Source: a virus
Length of the DNA: 64,000 nucleotides
Direction: 5' to 3' (one strand)
Virus record (IMG/VR): IMGVR_UViG_3300021093_003813
Span: 36,968-100,967 of that record
Part shown: positions 9,001 to 18,624 of the stretch, piece by piece
Layout: each line of letters starts with the position of its first letter
Position numbering within the stretch: the stretch's first letter is position 1
Notes under the pieces: generated by a model
Seen by the model: only the letters and a program-made list of their open reading frames with translations
What the model was told of the DNA's origin: nothing
The model's database searches: none
Program-made: the position numbers and the translations under genes

Positions 9001-10235
9001 TATGTTGTGGCTGTGACAGCACCTGCAGCTGTTCCTCGTAGTGAAATCAAGGCACCATTGGAAGGAAAACTACCACACAATTCATCCACAATCAAATAGT
9101 TGCCGTAGGCTGTGGACAATCTGACGGCTGTTCTTTCAAGGGTGTTTGTGGGCTTCTCAACATCCAAATATTTGGTGGCAAACAGCTCATATTCAAAGCC
9201 TCGTACATAGGCTTTGCCAGGTTCCACTCCTAGGGCCAGTTTGCCATTGTCACCACCTTGTCCTGATGTGTACACACCATCAGTGTCATCATCCACAAGA
9301 TGTTCACGAATATGATAGTTGAAAGGACGTACCACGTAGTCACCTGATTCATCATAGGTTCTACGTGCCAATGTGTTGTTTAATTCTGCAAATTGTGTTC
9401 TGTCATACCGACGGCTGATGGCACCAGCATTCACTTCATACAGAATGAAGAATCCTTCCACTGTTTCATTGATAGGGAAAGCCACCAATTCAGTAGACAG
9501 TTTGAATCTATCAGCACCTGGAGCAGTGTAATTGAATGCACCTTGTGCTGGATCCAACAATGTTTCATCATCATCAGAGGTGATGATTTCTTCATTTACT
9601 GAGAAACCTACTTTTTTGCTAGGTGTCTCACTGTACTTTTCCAACACGATGGTTTGTGCGTAATGACGAATGAAGAAGCCGTTGGCATACACCACACCAT
9701 CACCCACAGAGAACAATGAACCCTTGGTGATAGGTGTTTCTGAAACGTCAGCAATGATTACTGTGATGTTTTCATCATCATCTTGGGTGAGCACTTCATC
9801 AGCAGCAAATGTTTCTGTGGTACCACTATCACCTTGTGAGATGTACTGGAGGAACAATGCCTTGTATGTGGTGGTTTCACTACCAGTAGCCACCTTCTTC
9901 ACAACAGCTTTTACATTATCATCAGCACCTACCAATGTTTTTCCTTCCAATGCCAACAAATTTTCGTCTGTGATTTCTTGACCGGAAGTATCAGTATCAA
10001 GAATTTTCACAACATCCACACTAAAGTTTGTGGATTCTGGACATCCAGAAATCACACTACCTTCCTTGAAGATGTTGTCACCAAATCTCTTGACTTGATC
10101 CTGTAGGATGGTTTGAAGTTGTGTTAGCTCACGAGCTTGAACTGAAAACCCTGGTTTGAACAGAACCTTGTGAAAGTTCTTGTTCAAATCAAAGTCATCA
10201 TAGTATGGATAGGTGTTGAGATTAAGCTTGGCCAT
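6027..10235 (-). CDS. DUF4815-type giant baseplate protein
   Basis: The longest protein in the window, 1402 residues. The N-terminus (PYYDDFDLNKNFHKVLFKPG, then QARELTQLQTILQDQVKRFG) is the hallmark of DUF4815 proteins of marine myovirus baseplates. The middle is beta-rich with many Thr/Ser repeats. The C-terminus has a Glu/Val-rich probable coiled coil (about 1255-1280), a proline run and a Gly-rich tail. It likely replaces T4 gp9/gp10 as connector between wedge and fibres, judged by order after the gp8-like protein. Confidence 0.8.
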   Translation of the reverse strand: MAKLNLNTYPYYDDFDLNKNFHKVLFKPGFSVQARELTQLQTILQDQVKRFGDNIFKEGSVISGCPESTNFSVDVVKILDTDTSGQEITDENLLALEGKTLVGADDNVKAVVKKVATGSETTTYKALFLQYISQGDSGTTETFAADEVLTQDDDENITVIIADVSETPITKGSLFSVGDGVVYANGFFIRHYAQTIVLEKYSETPSKKVGFSVNEEIITSDDDETLLDPAQGAFNYTAPGADRFKLSTELVAFPINETVEGFFILYEVNAGAISRRYDRTQFAELNNTLARRTYDESGDYVVRPFNYHIREHLVDDDTDGVYTSGQGGDNGKLALGVEPGKAYVRGFEYELFATKYLDVEKPTNTLERTAVRLSTAYGNYLIVDELCGSFPSNGALISLRGTAAGAVTATTYSATSAPGSEIGTARVATVEYITGTPGAAAAQYRVYLYDIEMTGGSVADIRGLYRDNAAKDFHADVVTTPAVLKESTYSPYIFPTTYNYVKTLQPNTLDNSFTYRKHFTSVAVAANGSASISVSGDETFAFTSATNATILAEFIVVAETAVSTGSAVYTAGQVINMTGGNMTVTPGTNTINFNIHTPGGLTGSPTVSVLASVSRSDVTPRTKTLNKDRYIRIQATKKLGFVSGSTYLVATASTGSANITFAYNAAVNITSEDCPAGSNIYTSANALLGTVSSVTARNDGTSTGPIVVLTANSAANITTTSSTPLRVVHPNWDVVAKKFTTSPSLGLCDIYALDYIKAGDVETAWATIDASGDDFTGQFKIKNGQTDSHYNLGTVSGSFLEERRYVIRVDHFVHNAGAFFNVDSYPLPTQGDSPTASEIDWHKMPLYVGSNGKKYEMRDVLDFRVTVANVATSTTTLTSSNINPIGYTASTKSFTGFTPHFLPHPQEEFITDVEWNLPRVDRVILDADGNFTVIEGQASENPLTPRLPSNCMDLGVLQLPPFPALSPKAAKLAGRPANASSFSKAALQRRYTMADIGVIDKRLGNLEEFTKLSFLEQKTINTLIYNDSGEERFKNGVLVDSFDRADKVNINNETNNCLIFRGVLSPRLDSDPIDLEVSSTSSVVLAPKDAKIVVRQTVGATKFAVGETVSQATSSATGEIEHIVEIARGGNFKWSRLYLVNCTGTFVANTAFTVTGTTTSTTGLITYTNITAAILAEDFRPDLVSYPSDGEIATLPYEHEVFSENPYASESVSVTNNVVYGYEGSIGLIPAEDVWFEHRTQPQIINNYNTEVIIKEVEKQVEVVRHLEKIVETFVPTCVGVTEPIILIEPPPPPVKKERPPVFIEQDWNLKPIKINAVGGVLGPPAIIEVTPIILEEGFPISLPIDSPAPVEETPSTYIPADLGGGGSGGREPVSYGGGGVPSLSGEFDQISSFAFQDVNQI

Positions 10236-10241
10236 GTGTTA

Positions 10242-12899
10242 TTAGAAGTTGATAAACAATTTGAATGTTTCTGTTTGTTCAGACTGACGCACCAATGGTG
10301 CGATATTACTCAGATAGATAACTTCACCTGCACGTTGAGAAATTTCAGGCTCAACCAATGAGGTGATGGTCAACCCAGATTCACCTGTTGTGACATTTTC
10401 CAATATGGATTCATCACTGATATTATTTATCACTGGTAGCAGATAAACAGTTGTGTTGTCCACATATGCCACGATGTACTCTCCATTACTATCTGTAGTC
10501 ACAACATCATCAAGATTGTATTTGGTTCCATCAGGCACTGTTATCACGAAACATGCGTTACCTGTGTTGGCAGAGAACAAAGTTTCATTGTCAAATGTCT
10601 TAATGTTTTTGATGACGCCATATTGACGAAAATCATTTTCTAGGAAAAAATCTTCTTGAAAATCTTCAATGGCTACTGCGATGCCTATTGTTGTGGCAAA
10701 CAATTCTTGTGGAATATTGGAACCATGACCGCCTTGAGGTGAAATCACGGCACGAAGTTCACCCTCTGTGCCATCACCACTGATGTTCAATTCAGCAAAT
10801 GAGTATCCTGTGCCACGGTCTGTGATGGTGACGGCAGTGATTTCACCATCCACCACTGTCAACTCAGCTGCAGCTCCAGTGCCATCACCGTTGATGGACA
10901 CACTAGTGGTGGCTTGAACATATCCGGAACCACCATCAACAATTTCTATGAAATCAATTTGTCCGTTGGTGGCAACAGCATATCCAGCAACATTTTGATT
11001 CACAATGTTGGGCAAGTCTGTGGTTTCAATAACCACAGAACCTGAAGCACCTGTACCACCACCACCAAGAATCAACACAAATGCAAAGCTGTATCCAGAA
11101 CCGCCATCAGTGAGATTCAATTCTGTAACCAGACCTGCGGATATCTCAGCTGTGGCTTCAGCACCAACACCATCACCTACAATGATGACTGTTGGTGTTG
11201 TGGTGTAGCTGGATCCTTGGGAATCTAGAATTATTTCACTGATGGTGCCGTTATGGTCAAATCGTGTGGATGTACCATAGAATTTCACTGGGATGTAATC
11301 ATCATTCAGAAATTTCACACGGTCTGCAGCAGGAACTTCATACATCAACTGCCAGGTGTATCCATCAGACAATGTTTTAGGACCCACTTCTGAGAAGGCA
11401 GGTAGCACTGTGGATGGATTGCCATTGTTGTTGTCCAAACACTTGTAGATTCTGAAATTGTTACTGTTGAACGCATAGAAATCTTCATCTGATATATCCA
11501 CAGTGTCATCATATTGCACATAGATGGTGTCAGCTTCCCAATCAATTCTTCTTGCCATCAATGTAATATCACTAGGATTCACCTTCTTCACACCTAAAAT
11601 GTTTCTCTTTACAGAACTGTCCTCAGAACGTGTGTCCACAGGAGTAGGTGCTGTAGGTTCTGTTGCCCATTCCAAAGGACGAGACAAGAACACGTAGAAG
11701 AAATCATGTGGGTTGGGAAAATTGGTTATGGTGAAGGTGTTGATGGTCACAGTTTGATCCAAGGGACCTGTCAACGTGGTGTCACCCAGTCCGAATAGAG
11801 GAGTGATGTTGATGGCAGTACCAGCATCAGCATTGGCAAATGTAGTGGCCAACTTGATGGTATCGGCTGTCACTTTGATGATGAAATAATTAGTGCTATC
11901 TGTCAATGTTGCAATTGAGCCAGAATCTTCCGTGTATGTGACTTCTTGTCCAGTCACAAAACCATGGTCAGGTAGATAGAATGTGTTGTCAATTTTCAGA
12001 AATGCTTGTGCACTGTTTCCTGTGCCTGTGAGATTGATGGCTGATCCTCCAGATGTCGAGGACACTTGGAAGGTGTTTGCGGTGGCTCCCACCACAAAGT
12101 ATTCAGTCTCATTTACCAATCCTCCGATGGCAGTGCCACCATTGGAAAAGTAACTAACTATATCACCGTTAGAAAATCCATGGGAGGAACTGGTGATGGT
12201 TTCTGTGGCTGTGTTCACACCTGAGGTTAACACATTCACACCATGTAAATTCAACAGTTGTTCATCCACTGCAGCACCTTCAATGTATTCTTCCACAAGA
12301 ATCAGTTGAAAGGCAGAACCTGATGCAGCGGATGCATTTATATTGATGGCAGTAGGTGAGGATGCAATGGCAAATGCCCGACTTGTTGCCAGTTTGATGG
12401 TGTCATCATCTATCACAATAATGAAATAGGACACAGCGTTCACCAGATTGGTGATGCCAGCTGCGGCGCCATTTTCGAAATAAATCACCTTGTCACCTTC
12501 ATTGAATCCATGATCCACGTAGGTGATGGTGTCTGCACCGTCATCCACATCAGCGGCCGCGAATTCTATTCCATTGATGGTGAGTGTGGTGACTTCTTCA
12601 CCTATGGGTGTCAGAAGTTCCACACTGGTACCATCTGTGGCAATGTAGTCCTCAGTTAACACTTTGTCACCATCTACAAAGACTTCAATTCTTCCAGGTG
12701 TGTATGTCAAAGTTTTACCTTTGATGTCCTCACCTGTGAATGTAGTGTCTCCAGCAGTTGCCGAATAGGTGTACATTGTGGTGTCCAAAGTGTTCAGAGT
12801 GTTCAACTCTCCACTAGGGACATTCAATGTGTTTACAATATCTCGGTGAAAACTGCGTGCAAGTTCCGTCCGGAACCTAATCGGCAATAATGCTGGCAT
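10242..12899 (-). CDS. 8: Baseplate wedge protein, gp8-like with long N-terminal insertion
   Basis: An 885-residue structural protein. The core from about residue 375 (FFYVFLSRPLEWATEPTAPTP, later RRIDWEADTIYVQYDD, YKCLDNNNGNPST and DGYTWQLMYEVP) follows the pattern of gp8 wedge proteins of T4-like marine phages. Before it lie two or three repeated beta modules containing DHGF and GDKVIYFENG. After it come repeated GGSGY and GDGTGA modules also found in the gp7-like protein. T4 gp8 is 334 residues, so this form is strongly enlarged. It ends seven bases before the DUF4815 gene. Confidence 0.7.
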   Translation of the reverse strand: MPALLPIRFRTELARSFHRDIVNTLNVPSGELNTLNTLDTTMYTYSATAGDTTFTGEDIKGKTLTYTPGRIEVFVDGDKVLTEDYIATDGTSVELLTPIGEEVTTLTINGIEFAAADVDDGADTITYVDHGFNEGDKVIYFENGAAAGITNLVNAVSYFIIVIDDDTIKLATSRAFAIASSPTAININASAASGSAFQLILVEEYIEGAAVDEQLLNLHGVNVLTSGVNTATETITSSSHGFSNGDIVSYFSNGGTAIGGLVNETEYFVVGATANTFQVSSTSGGSAINLTGTGNSAQAFLKIDNTFYLPDHGFVTGQEVTYTEDSGSIATLTDSTNYFIIKVTADTIKLATTFANADAGTAINITPLFGLGDTTLTGPLDQTVTINTFTITNFPNPHDFFYVFLSRPLEWATEPTAPTPVDTRSEDSSVKRNILGVKKVNPSDITLMARRIDWEADTIYVQYDDTVDISDEDFYAFNSNNFRIYKCLDNNNGNPSTVLPAFSEVGPKTLSDGYTWQLMYEVPAADRVKFLNDDYIPVKFYGTSTRFDHNGTISEIILDSQGSSYTTTPTVIIVGDGVGAEATAEISAGLVTELNLTDGGSGYSFAFVLILGGGGTGASGSVVIETTDLPNIVNQNVAGYAVATNGQIDFIEIVDGGSGYVQATTSVSINGDGTGAAAELTVVDGEITAVTITDRGTGYSFAELNISGDGTEGELRAVISPQGGHGSNIPQELFATTIGIAVAIEDFQEDFFLENDFRQYGVIKNIKTFDNETLFSANTGNACFVITVPDGTKYNLDDVVTTDSNGEYIVAYVDNTTVYLLPVINNISDESILENVTTGESGLTITSLVEPEISQRAGEVIYLSNIAPLVRQSEQTETFKLFINF

Positions 12900-12909
12900 T
12901 AGTTTTTAA

Positions 12910-13368
12910 TTATGAAAGTGTGACAGTCCAAGTGATGGTCATAGCGTCTGATGCACCTTTGTTCACTACTGAGAACACAGTGCGGCACAACATGGTACCT
13001 GCTGATGAAGCATTGAAGATACCTGCTTCCACTAGAGCACCTGTACCTGTACCAGCTGCGAATGTACAAACATATTGCACAGAGTCGTTGGCGGTTGATG
13101 AGGTGGTTTGTGTTGATGATGTCAAAGAAGTACGTGAGCCTGCCACAGCTGCACCTAGAGTGGTGTTGCCAGCTGCTGCTGCTGTGTTGTCTGTACCCAC
13201 TTCCATGTGTGACATCACACCTGAAGATGTGCCAATCATACGTGAAGAGATGTATGCTTTACCTACAGTCACCACTAGATTGTCAATGTTCCGTTCTTCT
13301 TTTACTACACCATTTTCATCATGTACTACAATCTTCACCTTACCGGTTGCTTTGATTAGTTCTTCCAT
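12910..13368 (-). CDS. Small tail or baseplate structural protein
   Basis: A 152-residue protein starting MEELIKATGKVKIVVHDENG with a central VMSHMEVGTDNTAAAAGNT and a C-terminal TMLCRTVFSVVNKGA then ITWTVTLS. The last part is typical of small beta-sandwich phage structural proteins seen between gp7- and gp8-like genes in marine T4-like phages, from memory. The start has AGAGGA nearby and a near-perfect late promoter upstream. No enzymatic motif is seen. Confidence 0.75.
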   Translation of the reverse strand: MEELIKATGKVKIVVHDENGVVKEERNIDNLVVTVGKAYISSRMIGTSSGVMSHMEVGTDNTAAAAGNTTLGAAVAGSRTSLTSSTQTTSSTANDSVQYVCTFAAGTGTGALVEAGIFNASSAGTMLCRTVFSVVNKGASDAMTITWTVTLS

Positions 13369-13414
13369 TGTTTTCCTCTGGTTTTAAGTTGATGAAACTA
13401 CGAATCAATACTAG

Positions 13415-13422
13415 TATTTATA
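13415..13422 (-). promoter_or_regulatory. Late promoter core, best match in the window
   Basis: TATAAATACTAGT on the minus strand, close to the T4 consensus TATAAATACTATT, 47 bases before the small structural gene at 13368 and in the only real gap between baseplate genes. Confidence 0.8.
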
Positions 13423-13428
13423 CAAAAT

Positions 13429-16320
13429 TTAGAAACTGCTAGTGGTTCCCACGTAAGTGGATGTAGTGGTTTGTGTGGTTGTGTAATTTGCCTCAAAATA
13501 ACTTTCTAGAACTATATCTCCCCCAACATCTGTCGGGGTGATGCTGTCTGTGACATCCTTTTCTACATCTTTGTCGTCTGCGTCACTGATTGTGATGGTG
13601 TCTGTGGGAATCACATAATCCAGATTCAATTCTACATCATCTCCCACTGTTACATCTTCTTGCAGGTCACTGGATGCATCATTCTGTTGGTTGAAGTTTC
13701 TGACCATGGTGTCAGACAATGTAACAGTATCCGACAAGGTGAATTCCAATTCCTTCACAACCACGTCAGACATGGAGGCGTTATCTGCCAGAGTTAGTGG
13801 AATCACAATCAACAAGTTCACATTGTCTGATGTTGAAACAGAATCAGTCAATGGAGTGCTGACATCCAAAGACAAATTATCCGTGTTGTTTTGTGTATCA
13901 ACTAACGTGTAATCAACATTCTTGGTCAATACATCTGAGGTGCTGATGGTGTCTGTCTTGTTTAAATTCACATTCACAACACTGGCATCAGTCTGGTTGA
14001 AACTGTCTGTGAACACATAATTGGTGTTCAATGTCAACTCATCAGAGAAGGACACATCTTCTTGTAAATCAGATGTGGCGTCATTCTGTTGGTTGAAGTT
14101 TCTGACCATGATGTCAGACACATTAAGGGTGTCTGTGAATGCCATTTCTGTATTCAAGGTGACAATTTCTGTCGTGCCTATAGCATCAGTCTTGAATGGT
14201 TCCACAGAATTCACAGACACGTCTGAGGTTACCACATCATCAGAGAATGGCTTGGTCACTGTGAATGCTGTTGCATCATTCATGGACACATCATCTTGCA
14301 AATCAGATGTGGCGTCATTCTGTTGATTGAAATTGTAATTCAATGTGTCTGTGACACCCACGGAATCTGCCAACACAATGGCACTGCTGAGTATCACATT
14401 TTCAGACACAGTGACACCATCTGTGGCTATAGGCTCTAATGAAATGGTCAACACATCAGCACTGTTAACAGTATCAGTCTTACTGATGCTGTTGTTGAAT
14501 GTCATCAAGTCTGAACTGTTGAAGGTGTCTGTTAAGGTTTCTAGAATTACGAGCGAAGCATTGAATGTTTCACTCAAGGTTACTGATTCAGTGAATGGCT
14601 TGCTGATGGTCTTGAGCACCAGTTCTGACGCTGTGACCGTGTCTTCCAGTTCACGGTATGGGAGGTCTTCAATATCCACCTGGTCAAATTCATCTTCTAT
14701 TGTGACGGTGGGAGGTATGATGTCACCTGTGAGCAACAGATTGGCAAACATCTTGAACCCTGCAGGGTGTGTGCTCTTTAAGTAGATGTTTTTCCAGTTG
14801 GACAACTGTTCTGTGGTTTCAATGACATAGGAATAAGGCTGGTAGTAGTCATTGTCTTGCAGTTTAATGATGTCAGACAAGAAGCCTGCATTATCCACAT
14901 ACTCACCTGGTGCATGATAGATGTGACCTGTGCTGAAGGTGATGGTGGCGGTAGAGGAACCAGAACGACCATTGTTGACATCCACGGTGAATGTTTCCAC
15001 CGGTGTGAAGTCTGTGGAGATGTTCAGTTCCAACACAGCACCTGTTCCAGAACCAGATGCTGTCAATGTGGTCAATGGAAGTCCTGTGATGAGATCCAAT
15101 TCACTGCTATAGTTGGCACCACCATTCACCACAGTGACCTGTGTGATTTCTCCATCAGCCACCAACACACGGAACTCAGCACCTGTACCGTCGCCCACCA
15201 GATTTACTGCTGTGGCACCCACAGCATATCCAGAACCACCATCCAGAATGGTGACAGATTCAATCACACCTGTCTTGCGAACCAGGAACTTTTCACCACT
15301 ATCCACAATGGACAACAACTTGATTTTACCACGTGTGGGAGCTGAAGCATAATCACCAAACAAAGTGTAATCTTCCAGGAAGTATTGTTCAGCAAAGGTG
15401 TTTTCAGTTTTCACCACACGAACAATGGCGTTGTTCTGTAAAGATTCAAAGGCGTAGGCAGCAGAACCTGTGGTGACTTCTGTGTAGTCGCCTGCAAAGT
15501 ACAACCCTTCAATACCTGTTTCTGAGATGAAAAAGGTGTCATCTCGACGGAACCTGCTACCTGCTTCATCAACACTTACTACACGGGTCAACTGTTTGGA
15601 AATGGTGCCATAGGTGGTGGTGGTGTCACCAACAAATTGCACGTACACGTGTGTATCATAGTTACCCAGACTGACAGCCAAATCAGTGTCAGCAGAAATA
15701 TCATCCGGAAACACAAAATCAGGATTGATGTCCACTTCCAACTGATAGATGTTGGGACGAGAGGTTTCATACACATCCAAACATCGTGTTGTAGTGGTTC
15801 TGGAGAAATTACCTGCACCTGAAATGAATTCCAGATAGGACAAGGTGATGATTTTTTCCTTCAACTCAAAGATGTTTTCATCAGGGAATCTGGTGGTTTC
15901 CACTTTGATGAAACGTTTTCTGCTCCATCGACCGTCTGAGGCGCGAAGGATAAAATCACCTGGATATTTTACTTCAGCTGTGTCATTGAACATGAAACGG
16001 AAAAACATTTCCGTGGCTGTTTCTGATCCCTTGGCTTCATAGTACTGATTGATGTACTTGATTAATTTTCTGTTGGCAAGGACGGTGTCACTGGGAAAAT
16101 CATGAGTGAATTGAGCTCTGAAATATGGAATGAAGGCATCTAGTGTGATGTCAATATCTGTCCAATCAGAATTACTTAACAGAACATCATGAGCTTCACC
16201 CTCTTGTTCCAGAAATTTATAATAATATTCCAGAAATGTTACAAACTGCGGGTGTTCCACCCGCACAAATTCCGGGATTTGCCCGGAAATCAGATGATGT
16301 AACTTTCTCTTGATAGACAT
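13429..16320 (-). CDS. 7: Baseplate wedge protein, gp7-like
   Basis: A 963-residue protein. The N-terminus (IPEFVRVEHPQFVTFLEYYY, then AKGSETATEMFFRFMF and DGRWSRKRFI) matches the wedge protein that follows gp6 in marine T4-like phages and takes the gp7 place; T4 gp7 is 1032 residues. A GGSGY/GDGTGA module lies near 350-430. About the last 400 residues are low-complexity repeats built on SDTVTxSD-like units, with three copies of FNQQNDATSDLQEDV. The repeat tail looks like an extended, flexible beta arm. The gene starts two bases after the gp6 stop. Confidence 0.65.
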   Translation of the reverse strand: MSIKRKLHHLISGQIPEFVRVEHPQFVTFLEYYYKFLEQEGEAHDVLLSNSDWTDIDITLDAFIPYFRAQFTHDFPSDTVLANRKLIKYINQYYEAKGSETATEMFFRFMFNDTAEVKYPGDFILRASDGRWSRKRFIKVETTRFPDENIFELKEKIITLSYLEFISGAGNFSRTTTTRCLDVYETSRPNIYQLEVDINPDFVFPDDISADTDLAVSLGNYDTHVYVQFVGDTTTTYGTISKQLTRVVSVDEAGSRFRRDDTFFISETGIEGLYFAGDYTEVTTGSAAYAFESLQNNAIVRVVKTENTFAEQYFLEDYTLFGDYASAPTRGKIKLLSIVDSGEKFLVRKTGVIESVTILDGGSGYAVGATAVNLVGDGTGAEFRVLVADGEITQVTVVNGGANYSSELDLITGLPLTTLTASGSGTGAVLELNISTDFTPVETFTVDVNNGRSGSSTATITFSTGHIYHAPGEYVDNAGFLSDIIKLQDNDYYQPYSYVIETTEQLSNWKNIYLKSTHPAGFKMFANLLLTGDIIPPTVTIEDEFDQVDIEDLPYRELEDTVTASELVLKTISKPFTESVTLSETFNASLVILETLTDTFNSSDLMTFNNSISKTDTVNSADVLTISLEPIATDGVTVSENVILSSAIVLADSVGVTDTLNYNFNQQNDATSDLQDDVSMNDATAFTVTKPFSDDVVTSDVSVNSVEPFKTDAIGTTEIVTLNTEMAFTDTLNVSDIMVRNFNQQNDATSDLQEDVSFSDELTLNTNYVFTDSFNQTDASVVNVNLNKTDTISTSDVLTKNVDYTLVDTQNNTDNLSLDVSTPLTDSVSTSDNVNLLIVIPLTLADNASMSDVVVKELEFTLSDTVTLSDTMVRNFNQQNDASSDLQEDVTVGDDVELNLDYVIPTDTITISDADDKDVEKDVTDSITPTDVGGDIVLESYFEANYTTTQTTTSTYVGTTSSF
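13659..14336. repeat. Three-copy coding repeat in the gp7-like gene
   Basis: A block of about 50-60 bases occurs near 13659-13720, 14051-14120 and 14281-14336, each coding FNQQNDATSDLQ-D. The last two copies keep AGATGTGGCGTCATTCTGTT unchanged, a sign of recent unit duplication. Weaker SDTV-type repeats lie between them. Confidence 0.75.
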
Positions 16321-16322
16321 TG

Positions 16323-18206
16323 TTATTGTGTGAATGGACGACAGCTAATAATCAAACCTGCTGAAATATTAGCTTCTGAATTGCTTTCACTATCATCTAG
16401 TGTTAGAATGTTATTTCTGGAAGGAGTTGCTTCTATAGAACTTGTAGCTGTCTCAGCTGTACGAACAATACTACTGGAAATGTTTTGATATAGTGGTTGA
16501 GGTTGTACATTTACATACACTTCATTTACATTACCCACATATTCTGTGACAATAACATTTCGCAGTGTTACAATTCCTTGATTGTAATTAATGGTGCCTA
16601 CATTTGCAATAGGTAAACGTGTATCTTGGTCCACAAATTTTATAGTTCCTTCTCCATCCCTATTTGCAATAACATCATTGGCAAAATCTTGTAGATGTCC
16701 AAAATATGATAGGTTATTTACTGTAGTGATGAAGTTACTGCTTCTGAAGGTCTCTGGCTCAATAGCAGTTAAAAAATTCAATGTTTCAGAATATCCAGAT
16801 GTATCACTAGTTCCAATAACAACACGTTTTTGTAGTCGAATTTGAAACACAGAACCTACAATGGAAGTGTTCAATTGTTTCACGGTTTCTGAAATTTTAG
16901 ACAAAAAGAACGTTCTGTCCAAAGTACCCAATTCATTGTCAAAATAATCTTGAATACCTGCAATCACCAATGAACTCAATTCTGAAGCTTTCAATGAGGT
17001 CAATTTAGGATTGTAATTCACAATACCTTGCAAACCAAGATAAACATATTCTGGATCCACAAACTCATGTTTGATGCTCATCACACTTCGTGGACGAAGA
17101 ATGGTTTCTTTGATGAAGTCTTTATCAGCATTAGTTATGACTGCGTTCGTGATGGGATCAACAGAAATGAACACGGTACCGTAAACTGGAGGATCATTTT
17201 CTTCTCCTCCCCAAACAGTGACTTCTCTGGCTTTAGAAAAATTTTGTTTGATTAATGTTCGATAATCTGCTGCTGTAACAGCTCTGTTTCTGTTGGCATT
17301 GAACTTGGGTGCATTGAAACGAATACTATCAACTGATTCTCTGAAAGAACCACCTGTTGCGGGTGAAACCAAAGTTATGGTAACCTCAGTTTCTCCATCA
17401 ATATCACCAATAAGAGAAAAATCTCTGGCGCCATTTGGTGCAGAACCTTCAGACACAAGGTAGGTCACAGTCACAATGTTTCCAGGTATAAGTGTAGCAC
17501 CAACATTGCCATCACCAAACACAATGTGATATTGACCTGAATTGTTTTCTTCCACGAAGAACACTTTGCTGGTGTCAGTTATATTTACTATAGATGATGT
17601 TTTGGACCAATCTGTTGATGACAGGTCGGCTGAGGAAGTTTGAACAGCAACTTGTATTGTCGTGGTGTCTACGTTTCCATTAGGAATAATCAAAGGTCCA
17701 GATGTGTTGTCTGAACCAATCAAAAATGTGTTGGAAAGATAGATTCCTTCAATCAGTTCCACATCTTCAAACACAAACACCTCACCTTCACTTACTGTGG
17801 CTGTTTGATTTTCATTCACATTAAAGGTGTAGGTTTCTCCATTTATAGCTGCATTAAATTTAGTGCTATTAGTAATGCTTAATGTGTTACCTGCTGTGAC
17901 ATCCTTTGTTACTATCAGATCCACGGTGGCTTTTGCTGAAGTTGTGGACCTTGGACTGTATCCCAACATCTTAGCCAATGACACCACAGATGTTCTTTTG
18001 ATGGCTGTATCAATGAACATCTCATTGGCTTGAAGATTTGCCAACACAGCATTGTAATGTGTGTTGTATGCCAACACATCCAACAACAAACTCAAAGCAG
18101 AACCACTGAAGTCATAATCTGTGAATTCAGTTTGTGCTGCCAGATAGGTTCGTAGATTGTTTTTAATAGTGTCAAAATCTAGCTCTGTGACATTTAGTTC
18201 AGCCAT
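16323..18206 (-). CDS. 6: Baseplate wedge protein gp6 (baseplate J family)
   Basis: A 627-residue protein, close to T4 gp6 in length. The N-terminal FDTIKNNLRTYLAAQTEFTD then DYDFSGSALSLLLDVLAYNT is the classic gp6 start. The middle has the RDFSLIGDIDGE and FNANRNRAVTAADY segments of baseplate J proteins. gp6 forms the dimeric ring that ties the six wedges around the hub. It overlaps the gp25 stop as TAATG, so the two are probably coupled in translation, matching their joint assembly. Confidence 0.92.
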   Translation of the reverse strand: MAELNVTELDFDTIKNNLRTYLAAQTEFTDYDFSGSALSLLLDVLAYNTHYNAVLANLQANEMFIDTAIKRTSVVSLAKMLGYSPRSTTSAKATVDLIVTKDVTAGNTLSITNSTKFNAAINGETYTFNVNENQTATVSEGEVFVFEDVELIEGIYLSNTFLIGSDNTSGPLIIPNGNVDTTTIQVAVQTSSADLSSTDWSKTSSIVNITDTSKVFFVEENNSGQYHIVFGDGNVGATLIPGNIVTVTYLVSEGSAPNGARDFSLIGDIDGETEVTITLVSPATGGSFRESVDSIRFNAPKFNANRNRAVTAADYRTLIKQNFSKAREVTVWGGEENDPPVYGTVFISVDPITNAVITNADKDFIKETILRPRSVMSIKHEFVDPEYVYLGLQGIVNYNPKLTSLKASELSSLVIAGIQDYFDNELGTLDRTFFLSKISETVKQLNTSIVGSVFQIRLQKRVVIGTSDTSGYSETLNFLTAIEPETFRSSNFITTVNNLSYFGHLQDFANDVIANRDGEGTIKFVDQDTRLPIANVGTINYNQGIVTLRNVIVTEYVGNVNEVYVNVQPQPLYQNISSSIVRTAETATSSIEATPSRNNILTLDDSESNSEANISAGLIISCRPFTQ

Positions 18207-18604
18207 TATCGTAATCTCTCTAAAGTAACCGTAAGGGAAGTTGGTTGATTGATACCTATGACAGTGAAATACAGAGAAATCTCATAGGCATTGTCATCTT
18301 CAAAAGGAAACACCACCACTTGTTCCAAAGCAATGCGAGGCTCATACAAACTGATGGTGTTTTCAATACTACGTTTTATAGCCATGGTTGTGATAGCATC
18401 CACAGGCTCAAACAACAAATTACGTAAAGGTGACCCAATGTTAGGTTGAAACAATCTTTCTCCCAAGTTGGTGTTCAACAATAATTTCAAAGATTGTTTT
18501 ATAGAATTGGCATCTATTTTTTTCAACACATCCTGAGTTTGTGGATGTGCTGCAAAAGACAAGTCCAAATCTTTGTACAGTTTGTTGGGAGAAAGAATAG
18601 GCAT
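18206..18604 (-). CDS. 25: Baseplate wedge subunit gp25
   Basis: A 132-residue protein, the same length as T4 gp25. QSLKLLLNTNLGERLFQPNI then GSPLRNLLFEP carries the EPR-type core known from gp25 and the type VI secretion protein TssE. gp25 binds gp6 and starts sheath polymerisation. No Shine-Dalgarno is visible: a TATAAATA motif lies only nine bases before the ATG. Confidence 0.92.
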   Translation of the reverse strand: MPILSPNKLYKDLDLSFAAHPQTQDVLKKIDANSIKQSLKLLLNTNLGERLFQPNIGSPLRNLLFEPVDAITTMAIKRSIENTISLYEPRIALEQVVVFPFEDDNAYEISLYFTVIGINQPTSLTVTLERLR

Positions 18605-18613
18605 TTTATTGAA

Positions 18614-18621
18614 TATTTATA
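18614..18621 (-). promoter_or_regulatory. Late-type motif just before gp25
   Basis: Exact TATAAATA on the minus strand, nine bases before the gp25 ATG. A transcript from here would have only a few leader bases, so it is either a leaderless late promoter or chance. Confidence 0.5.
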
Positions 18622-18624
18622 TGG

